DNA of 64,000 nt from Branchiostoma floridae (GCF_000003815.2 NC_049990.1:3318438-3382437), one strand, 5' to 3'; shown: positions 26,901-36,003, numbered from the stretch's first letter. Numbers and translations: made by a program. The notes: a model not told the origin generated them from the letters alone.

Positions 26901-29900
26901 GATACACAGCCCTAACTCTCACCTGTTCCCTGTTCCTGGGCACCCCATCGAACACATCTATGAAGAGATGGTCCTGTAGGATGGAGAGCAGCTCACGATG
27001 CTCGTTCTGCTTGAGGTAGCGCCGCAGCGACTGGTACCTGATGTTACCTTTAGATACACGTCCTACTTTGGTACATATCCCTACTCTCACCTGTACCTGT
27101 ACCTGATGTTATGTTTAGATAAACAGGCCTACTCTCACCTGTTCCCTGTTGCGTGGCACCCCATCGAACACATATATGAACAGGTGGTCCTGTAGGATGG
27201 AGAGGAGCTCGCGATGTTCGTTCTGCTTGAGGTAGTGCCACAGGGACTGGTACCTGATGTTACCTACCCTACCTACCCTGATGATACACGTCCTACTTTG
27301 GTACACATCCCTACTCTCACCTGTTCCCCGTTCCTGGGCACCCCGTCGAACACATCTATGAACAGGTGGTCCTGGAGGATGGAGAGCAGCTCTCGGTGTT
27401 CTTTCTGCTTCAGGTATCGCCACAGAGACTGGTACTGATGTTACCTTTAGATACATGTAGATTTACACATCCCTACTCTCACCTGTTCCCTGTTCCTGGG
27501 CACCCCATCAAACACATCTATGAAGAGATGGTCCTGTAGGATGGAGAGCAGCTTGCGATGTTCGTTCTGCTTCAGGACCACCTCTTCATCAACCTGTACC
27601 TGATGTTATGTTTAGATAAACATCCCTACTCTCACCTGTTCCCTGTTGCGTGGAACCCCATCGAACACATCGATGAACAGGTGGTCCTGCAGTATGGAGA
27701 GCAGCTCGCGATGTTCGTTCTGCTTGAGGTAGCGCCGCAGGGACTGGTACGAGTCCCGCGACATCCGCAGCACAAACTTACTGGAGCGGAATGTGTCCAT
27801 CAGGTCATTCACCTCCATCTGTTCTCTGGTCTTTACTGGAGGGAACAAAAATGAATGAATGAATGAATGACTGGTTTATTTCCATAAACAAACAAAAAAT
27901 CACACAATTACTAACATGTCATTGCAGTTACTACAGGACTATATTGAGACATGATTCACTGTAAGTTGTAAAATCTATTGTACACTGTATTAAAATACAA
28001 ACAATCAAGATCATCAGAGTTTCTAAACCTAGAAGTTCTACATTTGAATTGTGAGATTTTGTCTTTGGACCTCAGTAGTCAACAAGTCAAATATCAATCT
28101 ACCAAAAATGTCCGCAGATGAAGGCATTTCCTTTTTGATCATTCCCAAAGCAAAGGTTTGCTCTGACTATACATTTGTTTATTTGCATCTGGTTTGAATG
28201 AAAGAGAACAATACAAATATAGTAAAAAAAAAAGAATACATTTTCCTTTGCACTTAAATCTAGACATACATGTACATGTACTAGTAACATTAACCAAACC
28301 TGTAGACAGAGTCCTAAGGTCCTCTTGATGCCAGTCTTCCTGCTCTACACTGAACCTACAGGACAACAGTGTACCAGTATTAAATATTGCAACATTTCAC
28401 AAAGACTATTGAAAAATTAACTTAAAGGAAAATAAGAAAAGGAATGTACAAGCAACAAACTTAACTCAGAAAGGTTTCTAATTCAAGGCTTGTAATTCAG
28501 GAAGCCTCATGTTGTTGTTGCTGTTGTTATTGCTGTCAGAAGGCCTCATGTTTTTGTTTTGTTGTTGTGTCTACAAATTTAAATAAAACAAGTCTAACTA
28601 CACACCTGTTGAAGAACTTCTGCGCCTCCTTCTCATGCCTGTTGTAGACCAGCTGCAGGTACATGTGGATAAACACTGGATACAGCAGGCAGCCGAGCTC
28701 GTGTTTGTGGGCGTCTAGCGAGGACTCGATGAACGAACTGAGAGAGCTGTAGTATTCACAGTACCTGGCAAAACATACACATTTAGCAATAAACATGGGG
28801 TACAGCAGACAGCCAAGCTCATGTTTGTGGGCATCTAGCGAGGACTCGATGAAGGAGCTGAGGGAACTGTAGTACTCACAGTACCTGGAAATATCAGTAG
28901 CAACAACAATATAAACATTTAACAATAAACACAGGGTACAGCAGACTTCATGTTTGTGGGCGTCTAGGGAGGACTCAATGAAAGAACTGAGAGAGCTGTA
29001 GTATTCACAGTACCTGGAAATAGAGCATGGAAAAACATACACAATTAGTAATAGATTAAACACTGGATAGAGCAGGCAGCCGAGTTCATATTTGTGGGCA
29101 TCTAGCGAGGACTCAATGAACGAACTGAGAGAGCTGTAGTACTCAGTGCTACTCACAGTACCTGGAAATATCAGTAACAAAAAATATAAACATTTAACAA
29201 GAAATACAGGGTACAGCAGGCAGCCGAGTTTGTGTTTGTGGGCGTTGAGGGAGGACTTGATGAACGAACTGAGAGAGTACATTTGTACTGTAAATTTATT
29301 TATTTATGAACCTACATATAATTTCATGGAAGCAGTGGGGAAAAAGAGATTTGCCCAGTGTTTTACGCCCATGTCTGAAACAATTCTACTAGTGCAGTAG
29401 TAAAACGTTCTAATAACAATGTTGTTGTACTTAGCCTGTGTACTATTCACCGCAGTAACTGCTGGCTCAATCTCTTTGCTTGCTAACTACATACTAGTAG
29501 TAGTACTGGTACATTAGTCATAATACAAAAGACTATGCCAGCAGTTACTACACCAGTGGATGGTACCCAGGCTAGCTTGTAAGTGATACTGAGTGATAGT
29601 GTCATTTCTTCGCGGAGAGAGGTCAGCTGTTAACTTACAGTGTTAGAGAACTTAGACCAATACCATGAGTTCTATGTCCAATTATTCCGTCTTGAGCACA
29701 CCGTACCTTGCCAGGTCCCCTTCGCTCTCGTAAGCTGACAGGACCGATGACACTTCTCCGCTGGTGGCGACCCTGGATGACCCCCCAGAGTCCCCGCTCC
29801 CATCTGGCAGCTTGGCCTCCCGTCTCAGAGCAGCCTCAGCGTCCTTCAGCTTGTTGTTCTTAAGAAACTGCAAGACGGCAGCAAGGGTCTGCTGGTCCAT

Positions 29901-30912
29901 CTTACTGGGGTCTGTCCTGGTGGGAAGGAAGTGAAAGGGAAATAAATATCAATTGCAGCCTCCGCATCCTTCAGCTTGTTGTTCTTAAGGAACTGTAAGA
30001 CGGCTGCAAGAGTCTGCTGGTCCATCTTACTGGGGTCTGTCCTGGGGAGGGAAGATGGCAGGTGTTCATGATAGGACTTGATTTATAAATGCTCCTTGAT
30101 TTTATAAAAAGAAAATAAAGTACTTAGTAAGTTAGTGAACTTTCCTTTTTTCCTATTCTCTTTCGTTCTAGTATTTCCCTCTACTTCCATCTCTCCTTTC
30201 CTCTTTCTCCTCCATTTTCTCTCTTCCTCTCCCCATCTACTGTTACATTGTATCTCTCTCTCTCTCTCTCTCTCCCTCTCTGAGTCTCTCTCTCTCTGTC
30301 ACATGCTTCAGACCTTGAATGAGTTTACAGGGATTTGAAGCCACAAGTATTTGATCCAAAGGTGGACTTCTTAATATCTTGACAACAGCACACAGACGAT
30401 AGGGTTTGATACTTATATACCAACAGCAGCAATTAAACAACATAAACTTATCATGAGTGCCCTCTTGCGAATCATCTTGTATGACATGTTCCAACTGCTA
30501 GCTAGGGCATCATGTAGCACAACAGTAACTAAACAGTAACAGCAATATCTGATAATGTTTCTTCTGTACAACCAAAGTACGTAAATTAGACTTGCATATA
30601 TGTGTGTGTGGGGAATAAAGTATATCATAAAGGGTGACAATCTACGAACGTTAGCAACGATAACTCTACTCTACTCTAAGCTCTACTCTACTCGCGTTGT
30701 GAAGCGATTTTCTGGCGGGCTTGCGCTAGCGAGCACGCAAAACGACTTGTACTTGAGTCTAAACCTAACATAACACCTTCAAAGTCAGCAGAATCTTACC
30801 CTGCGCCTTTGTCCACCTTGGGTGAGCTCTGTACTCCCGTAGCCGCCACAGAAACGGCGCTACCGTTGTTTGAACCATCGGAAACCACGACGGTACGGTT
30901 GGGGTCCGCCAT
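11992..30912 (-). CDS. TAF5: TAF5, WD40 subunit of TFIID and SAGA
   Basis: Complete model on the minus strand: exons 30912-30800, 29916-29707, 28764-28606, 28355-28300, 27835-27636, 26065-25985, 16919-16757, 16181-16020, 13931-13660 and 12657-11992. All junctions keep frame, giving 693 aa (human TAF5 is about 800, with a longer N-terminus). A LisH-like segment lies near residues 46-77 (TLAAVLQFLKNNKLKDAEAA). The TAF5 N-terminal domain spans roughly 108-273 (EYYSSLSSFIESSLDAHKHE; SKFVLRMSRDSY). A charged linker (VPLDDDDEGGDGEDKPKKKK) precedes WD40 repeats from about 382 to the end (GHTGPVY, VRLWSL, GHDRVARLW, GSSDRTVRLWDVLNGNCVR). TAF5 scaffolds the general transcription factor TFIID. Five exons have tandem partial copies beside them, and the 9-kb intron 6 hosts an NLR gene on the other strand. 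Confidence 0.95.
12830..12930 (-). repeat. CR1/L2-like retrotransposon 3' tail
   Basis: Read on the minus strand this is the tail CACCTGAAAAGCAGGCAG...CCCTGGTGAAATAAATAAATGAAA. It matches the 3' ends at 3640-3700 and 32627-32700. Only the tail is present, as expected from extreme 5' truncation. It lies in TAF5 intron 9. Confidence 0.65.
13108..13455. repeat. (TG)n microsatellite/minisatellite
   Basis: TG-rich simple repeat with higher-order units (TGTGTGTATATTTGTG...) in TAF5 intron 9. A second block at about 13575-13650 separates the partial and complete copies of exon 9. Long open frames here on both strands are low-complexity artefacts. Confidence 0.95.
13460..13580 (-). repeat. Partial copy of TAF5 exon 9 (donor side)
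   Basis: The minus strand repeats the last ~110 bp of exon 9 (HTGPVYATSFSPDREQL... to the donor TTG|GTATGTTAG), ending within the exon. It lies 196 bp beyond the real donor (13660) in transcription order. It has diverged (for example stop-like changes and SPSHD for SSEDG), so it is not functional coding. It follows the pattern of donor-side copies placed after the intact exon. Confidence 0.85.
15545..15835. repeat. Minisatellite, ~41-47 bp units
   Basis: Six to seven units of GTGAATGTCATTCAGCACCAGGGACAGGGATGGCA-type sequence lie in TAF5 intron 8. I found no exon similarity in the unit. Close by, at 15920-16020, are degenerate CTCTAACC/CCCTAACC hexamers that resemble telomere repeats but are too short and irregular to be one. 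Confidence 0.85.
16995..17795 (-). repeat. Array of partial copies of TAF5 exon 7 (acceptor side)
   Basis: Five close units with a period of about 139-140 bp, plus one older diverged unit (about 17690-17790). Each has an intron end (ATCTCCAG or ATCTTCAG), the first ~69 bp of exon 7 (EPDINVPLDDNDEGG...KPKK), then intron-like sequence ATGTTGCATTGTACTAATATATTTCC. Each would hit a stop shortly after. The complete exon 7 is the last unit in transcription order (16919-16757). The copies read NDEGG and EGED where the real exon reads DDEGG and DGED, so they share changes and arose from one another. Confidence 0.9.
18949..19047. repeat. 99-bp foldback element
   Basis: GTACTCTCCTTAACAGAGGTTGGTGGGAA and its near-complete inverted copy (ending CCAACCTCTGCTTGGAGAGTAC) flank a ~40-bp loop. 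It is probably a tiny MITE or foldback. It lies in TAF5 intron 6. Confidence 0.55.
19304..19337. repeat. Perfect short hairpin
   Basis: The 16-bp arms CAAGGAGGTTAAAATC and GATTTTAACCTCCTTG are separated by two bases. The phrase AAGGAGGTTAAAATT recurs near 47910, so it may be the end of a repeat family. Function unknown. Confidence 0.5.
19736..20960. repeat. Interspersed repeat with internal ~160-bp tandem units, copy A
   Basis: Units containing GGAGCCAAAAATATACATTTTT and CAGGTCATTAGGTTTCCATAC recur about every 153-161 bp (for example 20222, 20375, 20536, 20697). The flank holds CTAGAAAGGCCGACATTTG...GAGCAAATACAGCATATT. The whole block is present in inverted orientation at 40685-41985. A short hairpin built on ATATTGCAATCC/GGATTGCAATAT lies at about 20921-20957, and ATTGCAATCCAT also occurs near 19907. 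No coding capacity. Confidence 0.75.
21179..25001 (+). CDS. DEATH-NACHT NLR-like receptor (5' end not found)
   Basis: Two exons are visible: 21179-21616 (starts with 2 nt of a split codon, so an upstream exon is missing) and 21879-25001, with stop. Exon one encodes a Death domain (SYKWDDLARNLGFERGEIEA; CREVLERWQNRNGAKATLQV). Exon two has a NACHT ATPase: Walker A GDPGIGKTT (22112-22138), Walker B VLFVLDGLDEMP (about 22357-22392) and VIITSRP. A post-NACHT helical region follows (FLHKTFQEYFAAKHLL). The C-terminal ~600 residues have no clear leucine-rich repeats; NESLTEVSFL and NRTLQKLEIGFL are only LRR-like. NLRs are cytosolic innate sensors, and this domain pairing is expanded in amphioxus. A 100-N gap interrupts the NACHT region. 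The gene sits inside TAF5 intron 6 on the opposite strand; AATAAA follows at 25731. Confidence 0.88.
22666..22765. other. Assembly gap (100 N)
   Basis: A run of exactly 100 N, the usual placeholder for unknown gap length, falls in the NLR exon. Codon phase before and after is compatible with a missing length that is a multiple of 3, including zero. Confidence 0.98.
25731..25736 (+). promoter_or_regulatory. Poly(A) signal of the NLR-like gene
   Basis: AATAAA on the plus strand, about 730 bp after the NLR stop codon and about 250 bp before TAF5 exon 6 on the other strand. It is a plausible transcript end. Confidence 0.45.
26394..27605 (-). repeat. Array of partial copies of TAF5 exon 5 (donor side)
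   Basis: Seven partial copies follow the intact exon 5 (27835-27636) in transcription order, near 27480, 27315, 27135, 26921, 26750, 26585 and 26394. Most span from ...GGTACCAG|TCCCTG to the donor GAACAG|GTGAGAGTAG, encoding about 36 codons (RYLKQNEHRELLSILQDHLF ... FDGVPRNREQ). In those copies the piece is 108 bp and phase 0 at both ends. The 26394, 26750 and 27480 copies are shortened. Intron-like spacers contain ACCTGTACCTGATGTTAC phrases. Confidence 0.9.
28775..29285 (-). repeat. Array of partial copies of TAF5 exon 3 (acceptor side)
   Basis: Four partial copies precede the intact exon 3 (28764-28606) in transcription order. Each starts at an acceptor (TTTCCAG or TTGCCAG|GTACTGTGA), encodes YCEYYSSLSSFIESSLDAHK plus about 10 more residues, then runs into intron-like sequence without a donor. 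The outermost copy has decayed (SFIKSSLNAHKHKLG). The units and spacers keep one open frame of 248 codons (29282-28536), which includes the real exon. Confidence 0.9.
29945..30050 (-). repeat. Partial copy of TAF5 exon 2 (acceptor side)
   Basis: The minus strand repeats the exon 2 acceptor and its first ~85 bp (DPSKMDQQTLAAVLQFLKNN, then KLKDAEAA), then diverges. It lies upstream of the intact exon 2 in transcription order, as in the other acceptor-side arrays. Only a few substitutions separate the two copies. Confidence 0.85.
30250..30302. repeat. (TC)n microsatellite
   Basis: A TCTC run with few interruptions in TAF5 intron 1. Confidence 0.9.
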
Positions 30913-31262
30913 TTTGGTTCGGCAAGATTGGGGAAAATTCGTTATATAAATTTATGGGACGTAGCCTCTATTTTAAGTACTGTACTATCTTCTTTTATAG
31001 TATAAACAATAATATTCCAACAACAATTAGAGGACGCACAATTGAGACAGTTTTTGTGATATCGTCTGTGCTTAAGAGAGGGATCGATTTTATGATCAAC
31101 GTCTAACTGAAATGGTTCACCCCTATATTCAAGGCATCAAAATGTAAACATGAAGCGATGCGCGTAAAATACAACTACTTGTTGGTGTAACGTTAAGTTA
31201 ATTTTGAAGGATAGACATGAAATATATAATATTTTTTAGTAATTCTAGGGAAGATTAATTAC

Positions 31263-31572
31263 AAAATGTTTATTTGTGCTTCATCTTCATGAAGTGTTCA
31301 TAACTATGGTGTAGTTGCGTTTCTTTCATATCATTGTCTTTCAGCAGTCTTTGGAGGACCTCTGGCGAGATAGATTGAAACTGCATCTCACTCTTCATTT
31401 GACCCAATGGTGACCCCATGACGTAGTTACACAACATATGACTGCAGCAGACGGAAACACACGCTGACGAAACCAAGAGCATTTCTTCACTGCTATATCG
31501 TCTCAGAAGAAAGTCACAACGAAGGTAGGACGATATTAAGCTACTGCAGGTCCTGTACAAGCTGGGAACATA
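31263..31572 (-). CDS. Exon-like open frame, unknown product
   Basis: On the minus strand, a good acceptor (ATGTTCCCAG) is followed by about 100 open codons ending in TAA near 31270. The peptide is rich in Cys and Ser in its first half and charged at its end (SPEVLQRLLKDNDMKETQLH). I do not recognise it. It lies between the TAF5 and transporter start codons and would be a terminal exon, but no upstream exon or poly(A) signal was found. It could be a chance frame or a gene relic. Confidence 0.25.
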
Positions 31573-31599
31573 TGAATAACATAGACTAGAGGTAGATCT

Positions 31600-31701
31600 A
31601 TGGGGAAATGCTGTGTAGATAATTGTTCAAATTCACGGTGTCGCGTTGGCTCACCAGTGACCTATATTTTCCCAATTAAAGGTCGTATGATGCAAAGTTG
31701 A
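31600..31701 (+). pseudogene. THAP-like N-terminal fragment
   Basis: An ATG frame of 33 codons encodes MGKCCVDNCSNSRC...TYIFP, which resembles the first zinc-binding part of a THAP domain (C-x(2-4)-C, then FxFP). It ends in a stop with no convincing donor or continuation. It is probably a fragment of a transposon-derived THAP gene. This is weak evidence from a short motif. Confidence 0.25.
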
Positions 31702-31828
31702 AGGTATATGTGAGGTGGGCAGGTGTTAAGCGGTAAACAGATACTAACAGGTTACCGTACCGACAAAAACAAGATGATTACGGTAAGTGAACGGTGACAA
31801 ATTTTGTTAAGCTACAGTACGTAGAATA

Positions 31829-32000
31829 CGTAGAAGCCGTTTAATTGCACATCCCGTTTGACAGCATATTTTATGCAATTATCCGGATGGTGCAATAATG
31901 CGAAGTTATCCAGCTGACTGCACCGTTGTGGGATTTGGGGATTCTGTGCAATAAACAGAAGTGTGCGGTTATCCGGTGTGTAATTAACTGACTTCTACTG
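31829..32000. mobile_element. pogo/Tigger-like MITE, copy 3
   Basis: The 172-bp copy runs from CGTAGAAGCCGTTTAATTGC to TTAACTGACTTCTACTG, flanked by TA. It lies about 180 bp upstream of the SLC16 start codon, so it may be part of that gene's 5' region. Confidence 0.75.
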
Positions 32001-32182
32001 TATATTTAGGGTTTGACTAATCACACCTCACAAAATAATGGTGTTTTCCAGTATTATATATGAATGATTGGACCCGGAAAAGATAATTTTTAATCAGATA
32101 TATATATACAGAAACTTGTCTCCAGCTCTGAATGTCTTCTTTTCCACAGATTTCATCCCCATAATAAAGGGACGGACTTGTA

Positions 32183-35100
32183 ATGAAGCATGTGCAGTAC
32201 CTAGAGGAGGCGCCAGATGGCGGCTGGGGCTGGTTCGTCGTCCTGAGCAGCTTCCTCTGCCACCTCTGCATCGTGGGCGTCGCCAAGTCCTTCGGCGTTT
32301 TCTTCCCGTACTTTCTCGAGGCTTTCGGAGAAGACGCCAGAAGCACATCTTGGGTGAGCTCCATCCAAGGAGCGACCTGTCTGTTTGGATGTAAGGTTTC
32401 ATCGTTTAATTCCTCATTGTCCAACTGAGATTGCTTCAACCATATATTAGGGCATTTCATTTTCCATTAATTCCAGTAAAAGCAAAACATATCTCCTAGA
32501 AAAGTTAAACTTGACTTCAATCATCTTGAGATGTAATACTGTTGGCAGGACTTTTACTGTTATCTTATTCCTAAGTTATGTGACTGTGTAGTTCCCAAGT
32601 ATTGTATGGTGTCTGTTTCTATATGTGTCCAGGGAGTCCTGAAAAACAGGCTGAAGCCTGAGTGATGTAACCCTGGTAAAACAAAATAAATGAAAAAGGA
32701 AAATGAGAACAGGATAATCAGTATGGCAATCCCCCTAGTACAGTAGGGGCATCTTTGTTGGATAGTTTTAAAGAACACTTGCAGCAAGATGTGCAGATGT
32801 TAGGTGTGACGGGTCGTTCAGCTGCTGCCGCGCCGCGTGCCTGCGAAGCTGGTGTGTTATGCCGAAGGGCGGTTATACTGGCTATATAGATACAGATACA
32901 GAAGCTGGTGTGTTACGCTGAAGGGCGGTTATACCGGCTATATAGATACAGATACAGAAGCTGGTGTGTTACGCCGAAGGGTGGTTATACCGGCTATATA
33001 GATAGAGATACAGATTCACCATCCACTATGTTCTCCACAGCTGTGTTTGCGGGTGCCCTGACTAACGTGTTCGGCTGCAGAGCTGTGGTGATGATGGGGA
33101 GTCTGATCGCCGCCGCGGGTCTCATCTCCAGCTTCTTCATCACTAGTTTACCTGCCATGTACCTCACCACTGGGTTCATCACAGGTAAATAAAGTACAGT
33201 AGGTAGAGTGTTGCAGCCGGTAAGTCATGAGTTCGATTTAAGAATGAGGCATGCCGCTTTATACCAACCCATATTCGCATGTACAGACACATACAAGAAT
33301 TCTTTTTTTCCATGCACAATACCATGCACAATGAGTGGAACGCCCTGCCTGGCACGGTTGTAAGTGCTCCCAACGTTGAGTGCTTCCGTGACAGGCAGGC
33401 GGCCTGCCCGCCCTAACCCGGGACCTCAACTCCCCCCACACACACACACGATGCTCCATGCGGGGCCATTTGGGGGTACCCCCATGCAGATGAAGATGCT
33501 TTCTCTGCTTAGCACTCAGCATCTGTGAAAGTGTATTGGCTGATTAAACTTAACTACCAGAGGACTAGCCCCCTGCTGTAGTGATTGCCCAAAGTTGTGT
33601 GGCCCAGGACTACAGAAATGGAGATGGGCACTGCCCTATGCACCATCTGGAAGGACTTTAACTTATCTTTGTTCTATTCTGCAAAAGGCTACAACCACTT
33701 AGCAACCAACAAATTTACTTAGATTTATGAGCAATTTTTTCACATTTCATGATGTGCGTCAGATTCCAATTAAACTTTAAGACCAAAGTGTAATACACCA
33801 ACTTAGTTAGCTCTACTGTCACTGCTGTTCAGCCTTTGCATCATCTTTGCTATTGCATGCAGTATTATGCACTCAAAACTATGCCAGTAGGCAAACATAC
33901 AAATAGACAGATGAATGCTTCTTTATATCAAAGTTCTAACCTCCTTGACATAGGAACTTAAGTCTTATTTGTCAGCTTCCTTTCTTACAAATGAAATTTT
34001 TCCATTTTTTCTCTCAGGTGTCGGCTTTGCCCTAATGTACACCCCCTGCCTCACCATGGTTGGCAGATACTTCAAGAAGAGACGTGCCCTCGCAAACGGC
34101 CTCGGTGTGACCGGGACGGGACCGGGGACCTTCATTCTCCCGCCATTTTTCCAGTACATCATCGACCAGTACGGCTGGCGGGGTGCCCTACTTGTAACCG
34201 CAGGGGTAGCCCTGCAAGGCCTCGTGTTCGGCGCGCTGCTAAGACCTATATACCTCAAGGAAGACCTTGAAAACCATTCCGCAAGAGCACCTCAGGACAA
34301 AAGCATGTGTTTGACACGTTTATTCGACTTCTCTCTCTTCAAAACACCGATTTTTGTGATTTTTGCGCTGTCGAATATTTTCTTATTTTTCGCCAACTTC
34401 ATTCCGTACGTGCATCTAGTTGCCCATGCGAGGCATGTTGGGATAGATGCGCAGAAGGCTGCTTTCCTGATTTCAGTGATAGGTATCGGCGACGGAGTGT
34501 CCAGAATAGCATACGGCTGGCTTTCTGATCTGGGATTGTTCGTTCGTCTGAGAGGCTACATCGTGTGTCTGCTCGGATTCAGTTTAAGTTTATTATGTTT
34601 ACCTGTTGCAAGGACATACCCTGCCATGATCGTCTGCTGTCTGTGTTTCGGAGTGTTCGCTGGTTGCTACACTACGCAGACAGCGGTGTTTGTAGCAGAG
34701 TTCTGTGGAGTGAAGCGACTGGCCAGCGCGATTGGGTTACTGTACAGCCTGGGAGGGCTCCCAACGCTGTTCGGACCTCCAATAGCAGGTAATATGAAGT
34801 AAAGAACCCACCTAGCCTCCGTTGCAGTCTTCGAACTGGGCTGGTTTTTATTGTTGGGGGGTGGAGTCTTGGTTCGCTTGTTGGCTTGTTTGCTTGGTTC
34901 TCTTGTGCTGGGAAAGGCAGTTTGAAACAGGCGAAGCTCGCTTTCACGACAAACTCCCTTCCACAGCAAACTCCCTTCCTCGACAAACTCCCTTTCCTGA
35001 CACAAGAGAACCTAGCCAATGTTGAAAATCGCGAACCAAGCCCCCCCCCCACCCTCAAATAAAAACCAGCCCCATTTGAAGACTGCAACGGTGGCTAGAA

Positions 35101-35795
35101 CCCACCACACTTCTCCATTAGGGCAAATAACTCCCTAATGATACATCTAGAAGGCTTGGCCTTAATGAGGAATAGTACCATTTTGCTTGGTTGGGTAGTC
35201 TTGTCCACATGCCGAACACATAAAAGAAATTACGACATAAAATATACAACAAAGAGAGGGGTATTAGAAATCAACTGATTATCACAAAATCCCTCCAAAT
35301 CTGTTTTACTTTTGGTGAATCTTCTTTTAGGTTGTTAAAAATGCAAATCTTCATAGTTCTTGTATACCTCTCTTCTGATAATGATATTAAAGTGTATCGA
35401 GATGTTCTGCACACTGGGATGTCATTTTGACTCTGCTGTATATAGTCTTAAAAGCTCAATATCACTTTCACAATCATCTGTATCTGACTTAACATTTTGT
35501 ATTTTCTCCCTCATCTTCAGGATATTTGTATGATGTAACCGGAAACTACGACGCTTCGTTCTACACGGCCGGAAGTGCGGTGCTCTGTAGTGTGTTGCTC
35601 ATGACGCCAGTAGAGATCTTTCTCACCAGAACAGCCCATTCCCGAGGGGATCGGGAAAGAACAGTGCCCGATGACATTGACATTGACCTTGCAGTGTCTG
35701 GGACAGGAAAGGAAGCAGTAGAAGAGTCCTTAGAGTTAACTGAGGACATGAGAAACTGCAAGGTTCCATTTCTTGAAGAGGAGACAACAGTGTGA
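32183..35795 (+). CDS. SLC16 monocarboxylate-transporter-like protein
   Basis: Complete four-exon model: 32183-32390, 33041-33184, 34018-34788, 35521-35795. All introns are phase 1 with GT-AG sites; 465 aa. The N-terminal PDGGWGWFVVLSSFLCHL motif is diagnostic of SLC16 transporters, followed by KSFGVFFPYFLEAF and TSWVSSI. VFGCRAVVMMGS and RYFKKRRALANGLG follow, and GVSRIAYGWLSDLG falls in the second half. The pattern of hydrophobic segments fits the family's 12 membrane helices with a large central loop (near residues 205-225). The family carries monocarboxylates, aromatic amino acids, creatine or thyroid hormones across the plasma membrane; the substrate here is unknown. It is arranged head-to-head with TAF5 (about 1.3 kb between start codons). 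The acidic C-terminal tail is duplicated after the stop. Confidence 0.93.
32627..32700 (+). repeat. CR1/L2-like retrotransposon 3' tail
   Basis: CCAGGGAGTCCTGAAAAACAGGCTGAAGCCTGAG...CCTGGTAAAACAAAATAAATGAAA matches the tails at 3640 (plus) and 12830 (minus). It lies in SLC16 intron 1. Confidence 0.65.
32845..33014. repeat. 56-bp minisatellite, three units
   Basis: GAAGCTGGTGTGTTATGCCGAAGGGCGG... repeats at 32845, 32901 and 32957. It ends just before the acceptor of SLC16 exon 2 at 33041. The unit itself does not contain exon sequence. Confidence 0.9.
33308..33415 (+). mobile_element. C-terminal scrap of a non-LTR reverse transcriptase ORF
   Basis: An open frame reads NEWNALPGTVVSAPNVECF then RDRQAACPP and a stop. 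This resembles the conserved end of RTE/CR1-type ORFs (W-N-x-L-P ... S-A-x-x-V-x-x-F). It lies in SLC16 intron 2 with a (CA)n run after it. Truncated on the 5' side. Confidence 0.45.
34813..35097. mobile_element. MITE with 9-bp target duplication
   Basis: The 285-bp element starts TAGCCTCCGTTGCAGTCTTC and ends in the inverted GAAGACTGCAACGGTGGCTA. Inverted similarity covers about 50 bp, including GGGCTGGTTTTTAT. GAACCCACC occurs directly on both sides (34804-34812, 35098-35106). A 9-bp duplication suggests the Mutator group; hAT (8 bp) is the alternative. It lies in SLC16 intron 3. Confidence 0.75.
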
Positions 35796-35796
35796 C

Positions 35797-36003
35797 ATCG
35801 AACAGTGCCTGGTGACATTGACCTTGCAGTGTCTGGGACAGGAAACCTTGAACCTTGAACGTGGACATCAGGGATGTCATCACTGGTCGCAATGGATCCT
35901 TCTTCTCCACTCGGGAAAGGAAGTAGTAGAAGAGTCCTCGGAGTTAACTGAGGACACGAGAAACTGTAAGGTTCCATTTCTTGAAGAGGAGACAACGGTG
36001 TAA
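35797..36003 (+). repeat. Duplicate of the SLC16 C-terminal coding end, after the stop
   Basis: After the stop at 35795 the sequence repeats the last part of exon 4 with changes: ACAGTGCCTGGTGACATTGA, GTGTCTGGGACAGGAAA, then an almost exact copy encoding KEVVEESSELTEDTRNCK, VPFLEEETTV and a second stop (36001-36003). The copy has an internal insertion. It is probably now 3' UTR. Confidence 0.85.
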
